Below are positions 1 to 12,323 of a stretch of 64,000 bases of DNA, piece after piece. Position 1 is the stretch's first letter. Every line of letters starts with the position of its first letter. Below the pieces are notes generated by a model. The model was given only the letters and a program-made list of their open reading frames with translations, was not told the DNA's origin and searched no databases. The position numbers and the translations under genes are program-made. The DNA lies in the NCBI GenBank assembly GCA_004123355.1, contig SCHM01000003.1:5165058-5229057 (forward strand), read 5' to 3'. This DNA comes from Amphirosellinia nigrospora (lineage: Eukaryota; Ascomycota; Sordariomycetes; Xylariales; Xylariaceae).

Positions 1-811
1 GCTAGATACTACCTTACGAAGCTGAGGCAGTCGTACGAGGTTATCGTGAGTCTCAGAAGCAGATACCGAGCTGAACTTGAACACCGAGACACTCGCTTCT
101 CCGGCTACACAGGTGTCTAGATAGGTTGGCGGAGGTTCTCGAAGGAGAGGAGAATTCTGAACATACAAAGGGCTCGAATCCTCCTTTCGAGGGAAAAGGG
201 AACTTAGATCTATATGGCCTCTTTGGCACCACAGTTGCTTATTATTCAATTTGAACCTATTCCAAGCCCTCAATCAGAGCCCTTGTGACACTTATCCACG
301 TAAATACCTAGGTACTCTTGTAGACAGTTAGCTACGATGTCGACCACCAACACTTCCACAACTCAATTTACAGACCAGGAATAGAGGCATCTAGCTATGA
401 GCAGCTAGTGATTCAGGAAGTTTAAACGGCGACAAACCTAAGAAGGGCGTGTAGTATGTTGATGGTTCTCGACATAGACCACAATGATTGGCATCTGCAG
501 AGAAGGCCTGCAATCAGAGTCCGGTAGAAATAGGGGTTAGACTGTAGGCTGAAGCACAAGTGGTTGTGAATTGTTCACACGAATCGTTCATATTGCGCGA
601 CCTGCAGCCAACTTCATACAACCAGTACACTGTCAAAGGAGGCGAGACAAGCAAATTCTATTTGGAGAGGTTTAGATCTTATGCCATGCAATTTGGAGTT
701 CACTCTGAAACCCTTCGAAAGCCATGACGGGATCGGGAGTCTTGATATAATAGAAGATTATGGTGACGATGAATTTCTTTCAAATCTCTTAACATAAATC
801 CACATTGCAGT
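1..811. other. left-edge spacer, no gene recognised
   Basis: No frame on either strand carries a recognisable protein, and no RNA gene pattern was found. The stretch is downstream of the esterase gene, whose stop codon lies at its right border, and may hold that gene's 3' untranslated region. Confidence 0.5.
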
Positions 812-2222
812 TTATATATTGGGACCGGCGGTCAACAGATCCGCAACTTCCTTTGCGACGACCTCGTGAATCGCAGAAGTTGGGTGCAAGTTGTTGAGCC
901 AGAAGTATTGGTTGACCGGAACACCACAGCTGGCATCGAGAGTATCTTGTGCAGGAGTTCCACTACGCTTGTCAGCTATCATACGATAAAGGATATTCAC
1001 AACTTTAAATATGGTAGTCGACTTACTTCTGATACGCTGCGCAGAAATCAGTAGTATTCTTCAGTCCAGAAGTCTCGGGGTGAGAAGTTGGGTCATCGAT
1101 GACCTCCCCGAAGCTCTTGTTTGAGTCATAGACCCAGACACTAGTATCGCCCTTGGCCTTCAGAGTAGTGGCGAAATCAACCACCTTCTGGTTCCATGCC
1201 GCCACGTCTGCCTTGGAAAGCGATACCGCGGAGTCGCCTTGAGGTATGATCAAGGGCGTCCTATCGAGAGGTGGCACGTTAATGAAAACATAGTTTCGGC
1301 CGCCGGCATCGTAGATTTGGTCTACAAGGCCCGAAATAACGTCGAAGATCTTGGCGTTGAGGGCGTCAGTTGAGTCGGCGCCATTCCAATAGCTATTTCC
1401 GATGTCGTTGATTCCGATCCAGACCGCAAAGATCGAATCATCCCCAGTCCAGCTCGTTTTAGGCGAGCTACCGGTGTATCCTGGAATAAACTCCGACTGG
1501 ACCTGATCCTTCAGTGATTTCACGGTTGGTTCATATGGAGTGACCAGGGCGGCTACAGAAACACTAAGGGTCAGTCTTGTTCTGAACTTAACAATATGCC
1601 CTGGTTATGTAGTCTCGCTGCTAAATTTGTATGCACTCACAATCCACCGTCGCGCCTCCATAGGCCAGGTTATAGGTCAGTAAAGCCGAGGCGTTATACT
1701 TGTATGTGAGGTAACTAATAAGAGGTTAGCGATCCTTACTCAAAATAAAGGCTAGAGCTACTCCAGGACACGGAGCATTGGCAAGTATGACGGGGCTTGC
1801 ACTAGTATAGGTAAGGGCATAGCAAAGGTAAATTCTAAAGGACTAACCCGACCCAGTTTGGCCCGTTTGATGATGTCCACCCGGGATACGGTGGGTTCCC
1901 GAAAGGGTTTGCCGCGGATGGTTGAACCTGGGTATAATCGAAGCCTGCTTTGTCTTAGCAAAACCTGCTCAAATGAGATTCATAGCACAAATTGTTGCCT
2001 CACCTGTTTGCGTATAACTATCTCCGCTGGTAGCCGGTTAGCAATACGAAAAGTATACAACATATAACGTTAATTTACTTACAAAATGAAGGCATTTTTG
2101 ATGTTGTTCCATCCCACCCATCGCTTCGCTACTCCTCCAGGTTGCTCAGTCTGAGTGCCTAGAGTACGCGCACTAGCGCCAAGGGCGAATGATGAGACGA
2201 CTGCTGTTGTTAGGCGAACCAT
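812..2222 (-). CDS. secreted SGNH/GDSL acetylesterase, carbohydrate esterase family 16-like
   Basis: Six exons splice into an intact 336-residue frame: 2222-2083, 2026-2004, 1944-1848, 1714-1641, 1552-1027 and 962-812. All introns start with GT, end with AG and keep phase. Residues 1-18 look like a signal peptide ending near GASA. Block I is GDSYTQTG with nucleophile Ser50, formed across the first two introns. Block II is YGGATVD, the oxyanion Asn is in GIND (about 158-161), and the catalytic His is in LHPT near 313. The residue three before that His is Asn (LNNLHP), where many SGNH enzymes have Asp, so the acid residue is uncertain. Family members are secreted and remove acetyl groups from hemicellulose oligomers. 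Length and motif order fit family 16. The start is the first ATG before the hydrophobic leader. The exact substrate is inferred. Confidence 0.88.
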
Positions 2223-3465
2223 TTTGGACAGGTCGAGATACTATTATGGCCTCAAACGACAATAAGTAGTGAAAGAGTGGAAGTTTCATATGGCGGCGAC
2301 GCGTGGGACCAGGTGGTTATTAACACATCGTGTTTCTCCAATCCACGCCATCGGAATCTGTCTCCATAATCCCTAATGGTGGAATAAACTGCCAAGAATT
2401 CAGGTTTCCTATGTCATTATGCAGGTTCGCAAACTAATTTTATCGATATATACCATCAAAGCGCTTCGCCCCCTCCGCTATCCCCAGATTTTACGTATTA
2501 GTGCCCAGAGGATCCTTCAAGTGGTATGCATACCGGAGACCGAAACTGCGCATACAAGCGCGTTTCTTTTAAGAAGCATGGAGAATACGGCCCGCCATAT
2601 CCCGTGCTACTGCGTCCAGATGCAGAATTTCTCCGAAGAAGGAAGATGTCGTTTAATTCGTAATCACGTGATCGGAAGGGCAGCCTCCGCAACACATGAA
2701 GGTGATGGTCTTGGCTTGGCTCCTCACAGAAAATACGCGCTGAGAAACTGGTCCAAACTTCGAGCCTTTTTTACTCTCCGGGAAGCTTGGCACGATTGTT
2801 AATAGGATGTGTATTTTAGTACGATGAAATTACTATAAATTGATAGTTGATGCCCAAACTCATTGAAACAGCGTGAAGCTATACAGAGTTACTCGATGAG
2901 TTGCTACCGTAGCTGAGATGGGAGGCTATATATAGACGATTTATATTTAAAATGTAAAAATTCCTCTCACTATATGCGGGGAGCTTCTTTGTTTACATCC
3001 GTGTGCTTATGACTTGTGATACTTACTCATAGTTGAACACTATGAAACAAGAGGTATTTGCATATAAGTAGATACAGGTAGACCTAACCTGCAAATATGA
3101 CTCGGCAATTCGTACCAAGGACATTGTTATACTTAGAGTTCTATTTTTGAATTCGCGATTTTTTCTTCCTAGCGAACTTATTCTTGTCGCGGAAATGTAG
3201 AGTCTATATATACCGTTGTGGCCAAATGGCGGCATTGACGTCGTTTTGTCCGTCACATCTCTTCATGCCCCCCAATTTGCCTGTTGATTCTCTTTCATAT
3301 TTTCTTCCGAGTTTAGTCAGTTTCATTCTACTTGATGCTTGAATGTTAGGTTGTAGGCATCGTCAACTGCGTTCAATTCCTAGCAATGTTATTGATATTA
3401 GCCGTCTCCTCAGCTCGCCTACGGTGATGAAACGAAAACACGCCAGTTTCTTCCAACCCACATCA

Positions 3466-3600
3466 GGGACCTCGCAGGGGTAGGGTGTAGACATTTTTTG
3501 TTGCACAGAGAGCCAATGAAGCCACCTCCGTAGGCCCTATGTAACTACATGACTATATACAGAGAGCCTCTTTATCGTGGTCTGATTCGTGTGTTTAGAT
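3466..3600. repeat. dispersed repeat, copy A
   Basis: The core words are TAGGGTGTAGACAT, TTGTTGCACAGAG, a GAAGCCACCTCCGTAGG stretch, GACTATATACAGAG and a CTCTTT end. The same order of words occurs at about 31809-31948 and, more diverged, at 3676-3800. A partial match occurs near 20236-20290. No coding capacity is visible. It may be a non-autonomous element or a decayed transposon end. Boundaries are approximate. Confidence 0.6.
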
Positions 3601-3675
3601 CCCTGTTTCCTGGCAACCCAAGTTAAAAGACGAGACCTTAGTATTATTTTATAGTTTGCGTACTTAGGGTTAAGT

Positions 3676-3800
3676 GTCAGGGACCTCATAGTATGGGGTA
3701 GGTCATCTATACTTGTTGTTGCGCAAAGGCCTCTAAATCCACCTTTGTAGGCGTAACTAAAGCTATATACAGATGATCTCTTTGTTCCTAAAGTGTTGTG
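3676..3800. repeat. dispersed repeat, copy B (diverged)
   Basis: It repeats the order of copy A about 200 bp downstream in the same orientation: TTGTTGTTGCGCAAAGG, ATCCACCTTTGTAGG, GCTATATACAGATGA and CTCTTTGTTCC. Several differences from copy A are C-to-T or G-to-A changes. That would fit decay by repeat-induced point mutation but is not proof of it. Confidence 0.5.
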
Positions 3801-4888
3801 GCTTGGTATTACTGTGGCTGGGTGAAAGTGGCGTGGCTTCATGACATTAAGTGATAAATTCATGTCGCATCTTAAAGCAAAAAACTCATGAACAGGACCG
3901 GCCACGCCACCGAATCCAGGAGCTGACAAGAAGGTATTGAGTACATTAGTTTATCAGAGAATGGGAGATTCTAGAATATTCCGGGAGTTTGGTGAATTAG
4001 CTCAGGCGCTCTTACCCTCAGCCTAGGAGGTATACTTTGGCTACTATTCATCCAAGGTCTAGACCTCTTCGCAGAGATATTTGGGGCACCCGTTGATCGA
4101 ATAGGACGCAATAGATTGATAAAAACTGAACGTCCATCGGTGTGTGTATTCAGGTGTGTGAAAAGCAATGTAAAGCAACAATTTTAGTGTTTTTACATTC
4201 CGAGGCCCCCTCGTTACTCCTTGTTGACTTATTTTGCCCCTGGGTGCCACCCGCACTACTTCAGCAGTAAGTAATCGGAGATAGATAGTAAGCCCGAACA
4301 GACCGGGTCTCTATGAAAATCCCTCACTGATCGCTTTTCGGCTTCAAATTGACACAGATATTCCAATTGAGCAAAACCATAAATGACTTATTTACCTCGG
4401 AATAATCGAGCTGATGTGGGGAAGACTGCGGTGTTGGAGACATGATGGGGCGATTGATAAGATTGATCATCTCGCTGGTCAGCTACCTACTGTGGAGCCT
4501 GCTGCTTCGGTCAGATCTTTAAAAGCCAGACAGTGCATATGGTCACGTAATAGACAAAAAATGTATCTGACTTGCCTGGGTATTTATTCAAGGCCTAGGC
4601 TGAACTACTTAGAACAAGCCATTTCTACAAAATGAATTCGCTATATTTTTGTTTCAAGTGACCATGTTCGTAGAAAACTGCTTATATAAGCTAGACTTTA
4701 TCTAAGAGCCGAGGCGCCCCTCTGGATTTCTAGATCTTGACCCCACAAAGCTCCGAATAACCGGTTTAAAGACGTCCAACCCCTCATCGTCAACCCTCCT
4801 ACGACATTTATAACATTAAGAAATATAAAAATTTCTCTTCAACACAGCCTCAGTGTAACGAAATTACATTATACTATTTCAATCCAAT

Positions 4889-5392
4889 ATGACTTACATT
4901 ACCTCCGTGGTGTACCCCGAAGGGACCAAGTTCGATAGTGAGTGCTCTTAGTTATTTTTAGAATACGCGATTTCTAAAGCGAACCCCAAATGGCCATGAC
5001 TGACTCTGACTGTTGCAGTGGACTATTATCTGGCCACACATGTAAGTGACTGAGTGCCTGGGGCAGCTTTGCTACCCTCCACCCCGCCATCAGGATTCGG
5101 GTACGCGGTTCCCGTTTTCCGCATGCATGTACTGACTCATTCGCTCAAGATGCCTCTTGTCCAGAAGATGTGGGCACCATACGGTCTCAAGAGCTGGAAG
5201 ATCGCACACTACACCACCGATCCAAAGGCACCATATCTCGTCCAAGCTTGGCTCGAGTGGGAGAGCAAAGAGAGTGCCGATAAGGGAATGGCTAGCACTG
5301 GCGGAACGTCTGTCTTTGCCGACGTGCCCAAGTTCAGCGACAAAGCACCCGTTCTTCTGGCGGGCGAACAAGTCGGGTCCGCTAGCTGGTAG
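4889..5392 (+). CDS. EthD-domain protein
   Basis: Three exons (4889-4937, 5019-5041, 5150-5392) give an intact 104-residue protein. The first intron splits the Met codon of the DYYLATHMPL stretch, which is the hallmark EthD region around a conserved His. The rest has the alternating hydrophobic pattern of a dimeric alpha/beta-barrel ferredoxin-like fold, ending about one turn after an ALLAGE-like segment (VLLAGEQVG). EthD proteins are small and often accompany oxidative or polyketide-modifying enzymes, but the role of stand-alone fungal members is poorly defined. No obvious partner gene lies within 1 kb. The start is the ATG in MTYITSVVYPEG, which fits the usual first strand. Length is normal for the family. 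Function beyond family assignment is not claimed. Confidence 0.85.
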
Positions 5393-6169
5393 ATTTCTGA
5401 GGGATCCAGGAAAAGCAGTGAGCTTTTCATGTTTTGAGGCGGTAACAATACGTTAAGCTAGTGTGCGATCTCTTTTCGTCCAGAGCGCACGGGTACTCAT
5501 CGTAAACTCTGGCGAGTTCTTCTTTCTTCAAGCGTGGCATGCTGCAAGTAGCTGAGAATTAGTTTACGTTTCTAATACAATCACCCAATGATGACGGATG
5601 CTGGATATTTTCCTGTGTTAACTTGTTAGCCCATTGATAATATCACATTGTCCCTATTTAGAAGATATGACTCTCGCATTCTTCATGTTACAGTTAAATT
5701 TAACTGTCAGACGAAGCCCTTCCTGCGACGATTTTCCGAGTTCTTGCAATATCCATATGGGACAAATAAAATCCCTAGTTTTATTCACTCGGAACCTTAA
5801 TATTCACATTGTCTAGAAAATTAAGATTCGGTAGTATTTCCAGTCTCCAATTTACCGTCAAATCTAACACTAGTAGAATACAAGACCAACGAATTTGGGA
5901 TGACTGAGAAAAAAAAACGTCGTGTTTCGTCTGCTTTCCTATCACCTGCATAGGATCATAGTAATCGTAAACTCATGGAATCATCACCGCTATAAAAAAT
6001 AAAAGGGGGAAACAAAGATGCAAATCCACAAGAAGAAATTGTCACACCTATTCTCATTTAGTTAACACTAATTGTTCTCATGTCGATTTCCACCTAGCGA
6101 TAGTCCAGTATACTGATGATATCTCCGCGCGCCCCCACATATGGCTATCCCATTATCTTTGAATGTTGC
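5393..6169. other. intergenic, nothing recognised
   Basis: AT-rich spacer between convergent genes (EthD on plus, Clr5 on minus). It should contain both 3' untranslated regions. No conserved coding or RNA pattern seen. Confidence 0.5.
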
Positions 6170-7048
6170 TTAAATATGCCTGTTTGACTGTTCACGAATA
6201 GCGTCGAATGAACCTATTCCAGCAATAGAATGCTCATTCCTATATCCTCGCATTGGTGGGTAGGCAGATCCACTATGTATGGTACTGTAGGGGCGTGCTG
6301 GCATCGATGTGTAGCTCGCTCGTCTATCGTGGGAGGTTTGGTCAGACTCGTCGTAAGCTGCCGATGGATATGTGCTTGAAGTTGGAGACACGGGCGGATA
6401 TCCATAAAGGGTTCCAGAGGTGCCTGCAATGTCGGGGTGATTATACATAGTTGAAGTTGGTGTTGATGATGATGTTGGCTGAGTTGGCGAGAGGTCCCAT
6501 TCATACTGGATTTCCTGCGAAGGGGATATAAGGGTCCTGTGTCTACCGTAGCTAGTAATTTTAGCTCTCGTTTGTTAGGAAGATACTGGTTTATCGCTTA
6601 CTAGTCCGTATCACTTCGATGGGCGTCTATCTCCACGGTGCTATACGAACGTCCAGCCATATTCGATATTCCAGACTCCCCATGCCTTGCTTGCCTACTA
6701 GTAGGGTAGGAAGCTGGGTCTTGACTTTGCTCGACAGTAGGTTGAGACAAAGTAGGGGAAGCTGTATCGGATCCGCTCATCGAGCCCCTACTACTACCAA
6801 TTGGTGATATCGTACTGCAGTCGCTCCGTCTTCTATTATATTTTCGGACGCCCCATTTAATTAGCCGCCCTCTATACGCGCGAATCCTGTGCCGCTTGAA
6901 TCAGTTAAGAACTTCCTTTTAGTCTCAAAGTCTCGTACGAAGCTTTGAAGTTGTATTCCTCAATCATGATTTTTTGAACCTCTGCCAGCGTTTTCTCGGC
7001 ATACAGTTCTTTGATTATATCTTGGAAATCGCCCCATCTTTTGGTCAT
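6170..7048 (-). CDS. Clr5-domain protein, putative DNA-binding regulator
   Basis: Three exons (7048-6939, 6886-6602, 6551-6170) join in phase to 258 residues. The N-terminal 50 or so residues form a Clr5 domain: the KRWGDFQDIIKELY helix, then TLAEVQKIMIEEYNFKAS, then, across the first intron, AYRGRLIKWGVRKYN. That is the usual layout ending in a WG-[IV]-R-K-[YN] block. The remaining 200 residues are Ser/Thr/Pro/Tyr-rich and probably disordered, with a distinctive EIQYEWDLSPTQP stretch after the second intron. In fission yeast Clr5 acts in heterochromatin silencing. Most filamentous-fungal Clr5 proteins are uncharacterised, so a regulatory role is inferred. The start at 7048 places the domain at the extreme N-terminus, as usual; an upstream in-frame start would add an unlike leader. 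No frame damage was seen. Confidence 0.85.
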
Positions 7049-10000
7049 TTTGGAATAATACAGTTCGATTTTCTTGGTTCTCGAAAACTTGATGAATTCA
7101 TATAGCGCAGGGAGAATATGAGTTGATAATAAAAGGTAAATCTCTAGCATCTTATCATCATCAATACCTTAGGGAGGTGCACTATATGACAATGGCCCGA
7201 AATCTTCTCCAGCCTTGTAGGGCTTACCAGAAGGTGGAGAAAAACATGAAGTAATTAAGAAACCCGATATCAAAGTTGTAGGACGACAAATTCCCCGCAC
7301 CATACATGCAGGCTCCAGCCAGTCCAGCCACCCTTGGTCTAGTATTGGCGTTACTCTATGAATCGCTTGTGTGAAAGTGGTGGTGAGGCTACGAATGGTA
7401 GTTATCAGCGACCATGAGACGGGTACCCACCGAGAGTATGCACTACGTTCAGGAACTAAACCCGGTGTGATAGACGTAGCAGGCCAATAATGTTAGTAAG
7501 ACTTGCAGCCGAATATGCACCCGTCCTGAGTTACGTCTGATAAGCGTATCTGGCTCTGGCCACAGCCACGGTTGACAGCCTAGATTGGGTTTTACCTGCA
7601 TCGACTGGGATTTAACTGACACGGCAATGCTAGGTAAGTCGCCCAGGCAAATAAGGCTGACTGGCTATCTAGACTAAGGTCGGTTTAGCTAACGATGCCT
7701 CACAGAACACGAGCTAAGGTTATAAATAAAAACTGGACTTTCCATTACGGAATTCACGATACATTCGGGAAATCATTCTTTTCGCGTCTTCTTAGTTGAT
7801 ATGATTTCATCTGTTATGTATGTTGACGACCCTTGTGGTAGGGTGAGATCCATGTCCGGTAATATGTTGTGGCTTGTTGGCCTGCTGCCTAATTCATGGG
7901 AGGGGGGCTGGGGTATGCCTCGCCGATCCGCTGAACACAATTATTGATGACATGTCTTACACGTGTTACTTCCGCCCGATGACTCTTAAACATCTAGCCT
8001 GGATGGATAAAATGGTTCCATCGATGGTCCGAACTCAGCCACAATGCTAGAGGCGACGGGTCCGAAGGATGTCCCGAAAGCCTTATCCAACCAAAGGATT
8101 CCGGCACCGGTGTTTCACTATACTCTTCGTTCACCCCAAAATACCATCAGATTTTGAATCACCAGTATTCACATTAAACGCAACTATGATGTAACGAATT
8201 ACGTTGTCCAACGATCGTATCCGTAATCATGATAATAAACCACGATGATCCAGCCATATTTCGCCAGAGCGACTCGGGATCTACTAATTGGAGAACAGCG
8301 AGGCTTCACCTGCACTGCCGACAGCCAGCATGATTTAGGACTCATTGATAATGGCAATGATCTCGAAGCGGCTATTATACTTTTCATGCCATGAAACTCT
8401 ATAAACACCTAATTATTGATGCTGCTTTAACGAGCTATTTTTATTCGATCCTGAAAAAAGTATTCCCTGGCTCTACAACAAAAGTTTCTAAAACTCCTCA
8501 ACTAGGATGGAACTAGGGCTTGGTCGCAATGGAAGCAAATAATCACTAGTAAACAAGGCAAATGTCTGCCTTGCTGATGGACAGATATTTTCCATCAAAA
8601 TTTATGACCCGATTTAGGAGATGAGTTTCAATCACGGCTCGCAAGAACGAAACCCTTGGACCATTGACGTTGTGCTTTTGAGAGTGGGTAGAAGACTGGA
8701 CCGGATGCTCACCGAATATTGCTGTATCTTCAGGGTAGTGGTCCGATGCCTTGGCTTCCATAATTCCCTTAGCCACGGTTGAAGCTCCTTGGAAGCGAGT
8801 ACTGACACTAATCCATGAGCCCGTGGCGAAACTATCATCGATGAGCGATCACCACATAGCAAAGAAACCACAGAAGACAAAATTTTAACACGAGAACGTT
8901 GTCACGCCTTGCTCTCATGGGTCTTCATTTTGTTGTCACTTTCGAAAAGCTGCCTTCTGTCAAAGACTCATGACGTATCAAACCGTTTTCGCCCGTAATA
9001 ATCACGTTTGGGAAAGCCCAGGTAGTGCTAAGACGAATATCGCAGACCATGGGTTATCCAATAACCAGCTACTTCCCGCCTTGCCAGAGACCCATAGATG
9101 GCACTTCACTCTTCCACATAATTTGAGGGTGGGCGGAACTTGAGGGTCGGGTTGCATATGGACTATTATACCCAAAGTATCGTATTGCTATCGTATACGC
9201 AGGTAGGGAACGGTAACTGTGTCATATAACTCATTATTGGCAAAGGCTTTACTCAATAAGTAGAAGATGGCATGATTATGTTTCTCCCAGTCACCCTGCC
9301 CGCAGCGGGTGCAACCCTGTGGGTGTGTGAAAATGATGCTACGTTATCAAGGAACGGAACAGCGCACTATACTACTCAAATGTACAACGACAAAGAGTCG
9401 CAATTCACAAGGTTGATGAAATCTATCATGAAATTAGCATAATTTTGTCGATAAAATCATGTAATTCATATGTATTTAGCAGGTCAATGAGTGAGACAGG
9501 AAAGGGGCTAATATTTGACGAGCAACCCATATCGAGGCGTCCAGCAAGGCAATCTTTCCCTTCAGGCGTATCTCCTCCGATAGTCGACTCGTCTGATCTC
9601 GGTTCGGGGAAGCATCCAACACCGCGGCTATCTGATATCGACAATCCCGGAATCGGCCAAACTTGCCGGTCGTTTCAGGGAAAAGATGCAAGGGAACGAA
9701 CGGTCAGATCTCTGTGGAAATCCTTAGAAAATCACCAAAACGCAACTCCGAGGCTAATGAAGCTTTATTCGACTTAGCAATTGATCTGATGACCTTAACC
9801 TATTGAATTGCCGGCACCTGGGCCGGAAAGGCAGACGCCATGGAATTATAATCTGACTAATTATTCCACTTATCAAGGGCGGCTAGTTCACCCTTCTTCT
9901 ACGTACCTATAATGATTTGTAAAAACTAGGTATATGGAGCACTATAGAGTACTCCTCTATTAGGAATATACGTATCAAATAGCCGGCTATACTCCAATTT

Positions 10001-12323
10001 CACCACGACTCTACCAAGCGGTAAACATCGGGGGTCTCCGAACTCTGGGAGGAGGGTGCCATGACCAGCTAAAAAAGATGGTTAGGAGTAGGTGGGCCAA
10101 AGTCAGCCTCACGCGGCAGGGCGCGGCACAGGTTCAGTTGCCTTACCCCATGGCGATCCACCTACTCGCCGCAATGCGCGGAGACGAGCGATGAGTGGAC
10201 GGACGATGTCAGGGATGACTAGTTAAGGCAAAGATCAGCGACGTCGCAGAGCCGATGGACTGTTTTGATATGCGGAACACGACGTACATACAGACTTACC
10301 ATACAACATACATGCCATCCTAACCTGCCTGGGCTTATCTGCTGAACCGCCTACTGCTACTCTTTGCGCCAACATGCCACGTTGATTACGATGGGCATGG
10401 CCGGCAGGGTTTCTGCAGCAGACCCCCCGCGCCCGGAAGGGCACGCCAGGGCATGTCAGAATGGGAGAAACGTACAGTATGTAGGTCAGACTGACATGAC
10501 ACTACCTAACGTAGCAAAGTAGATGTCGACGTGGTACAGCAGAGGTCATAAATAGAATGACAACCTACTATATCAACCACGGCTCTTATATGCACGTATC
10601 TTCCTACTACAACATCACCACGGCACCGAGAAAACCATAGTGCGGGTATGGATAGGCGGATGCTACTCTACGCGGATCAGCCAAAAATCATCGATCTAGG
10701 ACTTTGTAAAAAATTAAAAAATCGGTAAGCTTCTCACAATGATACCCGCTCGCGCACTCGTTCTAGAAATGCTGCGCCGCAGTTAGCTTTCTTTTCGCTT
10801 CCTTCCCCCAATCTTACCCTGCGCCCTTCAGAATAATATCTAGCCCTTGTATACGCCAATTTCCAAAAATTACACGATAGATACCGTACATGCTCTCAAT
10901 GCCCTTTTATACACCTTGATCTAGCTTACCACCCTATCCGATTGTCCTTCCACCCTACGAACCTACGCACAACGCAAGATTAACACCCTATCTGCACCCT
11001 ATTTCCACCCTATGATTCCACCCTATGACGTCTCTTCCACCCTATACCACCCTATACCACCCTATACCACCCTACTGCCACCCTACTGCCACCCTATTGC
11101 CACCTTATGTCACCATAGCATCGCCCTAATTACGACCCTTTTAACATTCTACTCTATATCACTTGGTAAAGTTGAAATACGCACATAGGTATGACTCAAC
11201 CCCAAGTTCACGACTTGTCGCCTCATCTGACTTCACTCGACCTCCATATCCCACCCTACTGCACCTTACACCCTAAATGCACCCTAAACGTAGTCAGATT
11301 TTGGACTTGACCGTAAAAATGGACTGAGCAATGTTAACGTAAGCTATATATAAAACAGAAGCCGCAGAGCATAAAACGTTGTATTAAGTAGTCAACAGCA
11401 AAGCGCAGTATATGTCGAAAAGTCAAGCACAACAAAGTCACAAACACAAAAAATCAAGACGAGCGTAGAGTAAAAGCAGCACTCGTGCAAGTCGCATGAG
11501 GGAAAGCAAAGCAAATCAAAATATTTGGGCGTCATCATCTTAGCTCTTAAGTCGTTCAGCTTCTTGACAAGAGGTTGCATTATGTTTGAGACACCACACC
11601 ACCAACAAGGGCACCGAAAGACAAGGAGACAATAGCCACGATAGCGAAAATCGACTAGGTATACTATACTTTGAAAAGGGCAAAATAGGACCCCGCGTAC
11701 GAGAAGGCCTAGACCGACTCGAAAAGGAGGGGGAGCAGCCCATCGTGACGACGATACCAGGGTGCCACAATGGGGAAAGTAGAAAGAGGTGAGATGATAG
11801 AGACAATTACCAAATCCCGTGCCGGCCACTTCCGCGCCCGCCCTACCTCGGTGTCTCAAGGTATGCCGCAGGACGTTGCTTCTGGCTTGCTGCAACATCG
11901 TGATTATGGCCCCTTTCTCGGCCGCAAAATGCCTCGGTTCCACATGTTTCGTTCTGTCATGTCTGCCTAGCACAAAGCCTCATGCTGTTTCGCCTGAAGT
12001 TGCCTCGTGCGCGACTATCCCGCACATGCGTTGCTACCTAACCTCCTCCATCATCTCACCTCACAGGCCAATTACCACATTACCATTCTCGCCAAATAGA
12101 CATTGCCGATAAGGGAAGAGGTTGGCGGAATGCACAAATCAGGGAAGAGCAATTGGGAACTGATACCGAGAAGAGACTTTTGTCCTTTCTGTCGGCATCA
12201 GCAGTCATTTGCAAATCAGATTGAGGTTCTTCGGATAGCCTGACTAGGCAACTTCCAAAGTGTTCCCAAACGAGGTTTCAACTTGCTTAGGCTTCCTTGT
12301 CTGGCACGAGAAGTTGTTTGCCT
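7049..12323. other. 5.3-kb gene-poor region
   Basis: No convincing gene was found. A 193-codon open frame on the minus strand (11392-11973) has no family resemblance and an odd Cys/Phe/Leu-rich composition, so it is not called. The region contains the CACCCTA-rich array listed separately and otherwise mixed AT-rich sequence with scattered short frames, possibly decayed. Confidence 0.5.
10929..11110 (+). repeat. CACCCTA-rich interrupted tandem array
   Basis: About twelve occurrences of CACCCTA occur in roughly 180 bp. They include a tight run in which ACCACCCTAT units repeat and then change to GCCACCCTACT units. Three more copies follow at about 11253-11290, two of them in the form CACCCTAAA. 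The plus strand is pyrimidine-rich. The unit resembles, but is not, the CCCTAA telomere repeat. Confidence 0.8.

Larger units (their letters stand above)
2223..4888. other. AT-rich intergenic region with two degenerate repeat copies
   Basis: No supported gene. Open frames here are short and look random in composition. It contains two related copies of a roughly 130-bp repeat (listed separately) and the upstream regions of the divergent esterase and EthD genes. Confidence 0.5.

Noticed and set aside
3466-3800. Tandem copies A and B as a CRISPR-like or operon-leader array
   Set aside because: Only two diverged copies with non-identical spacing in a eukaryotic genome; a dispersed element fits better.
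3985-4050. Stretch reading GGTGAATTAGCTCAGG, resembling the D-arm of a tRNA
   Set aside because: No matching anticodon stem, T-arm or acceptor stem follows at the right spacing.
11392-11973. 193-codon open frame on the minus strand beside the CACCCTA array
   Set aside because: Cys/Phe/Leu-rich composition with no motif or family resemblance, several overlapping frames equally open, and no good start context.
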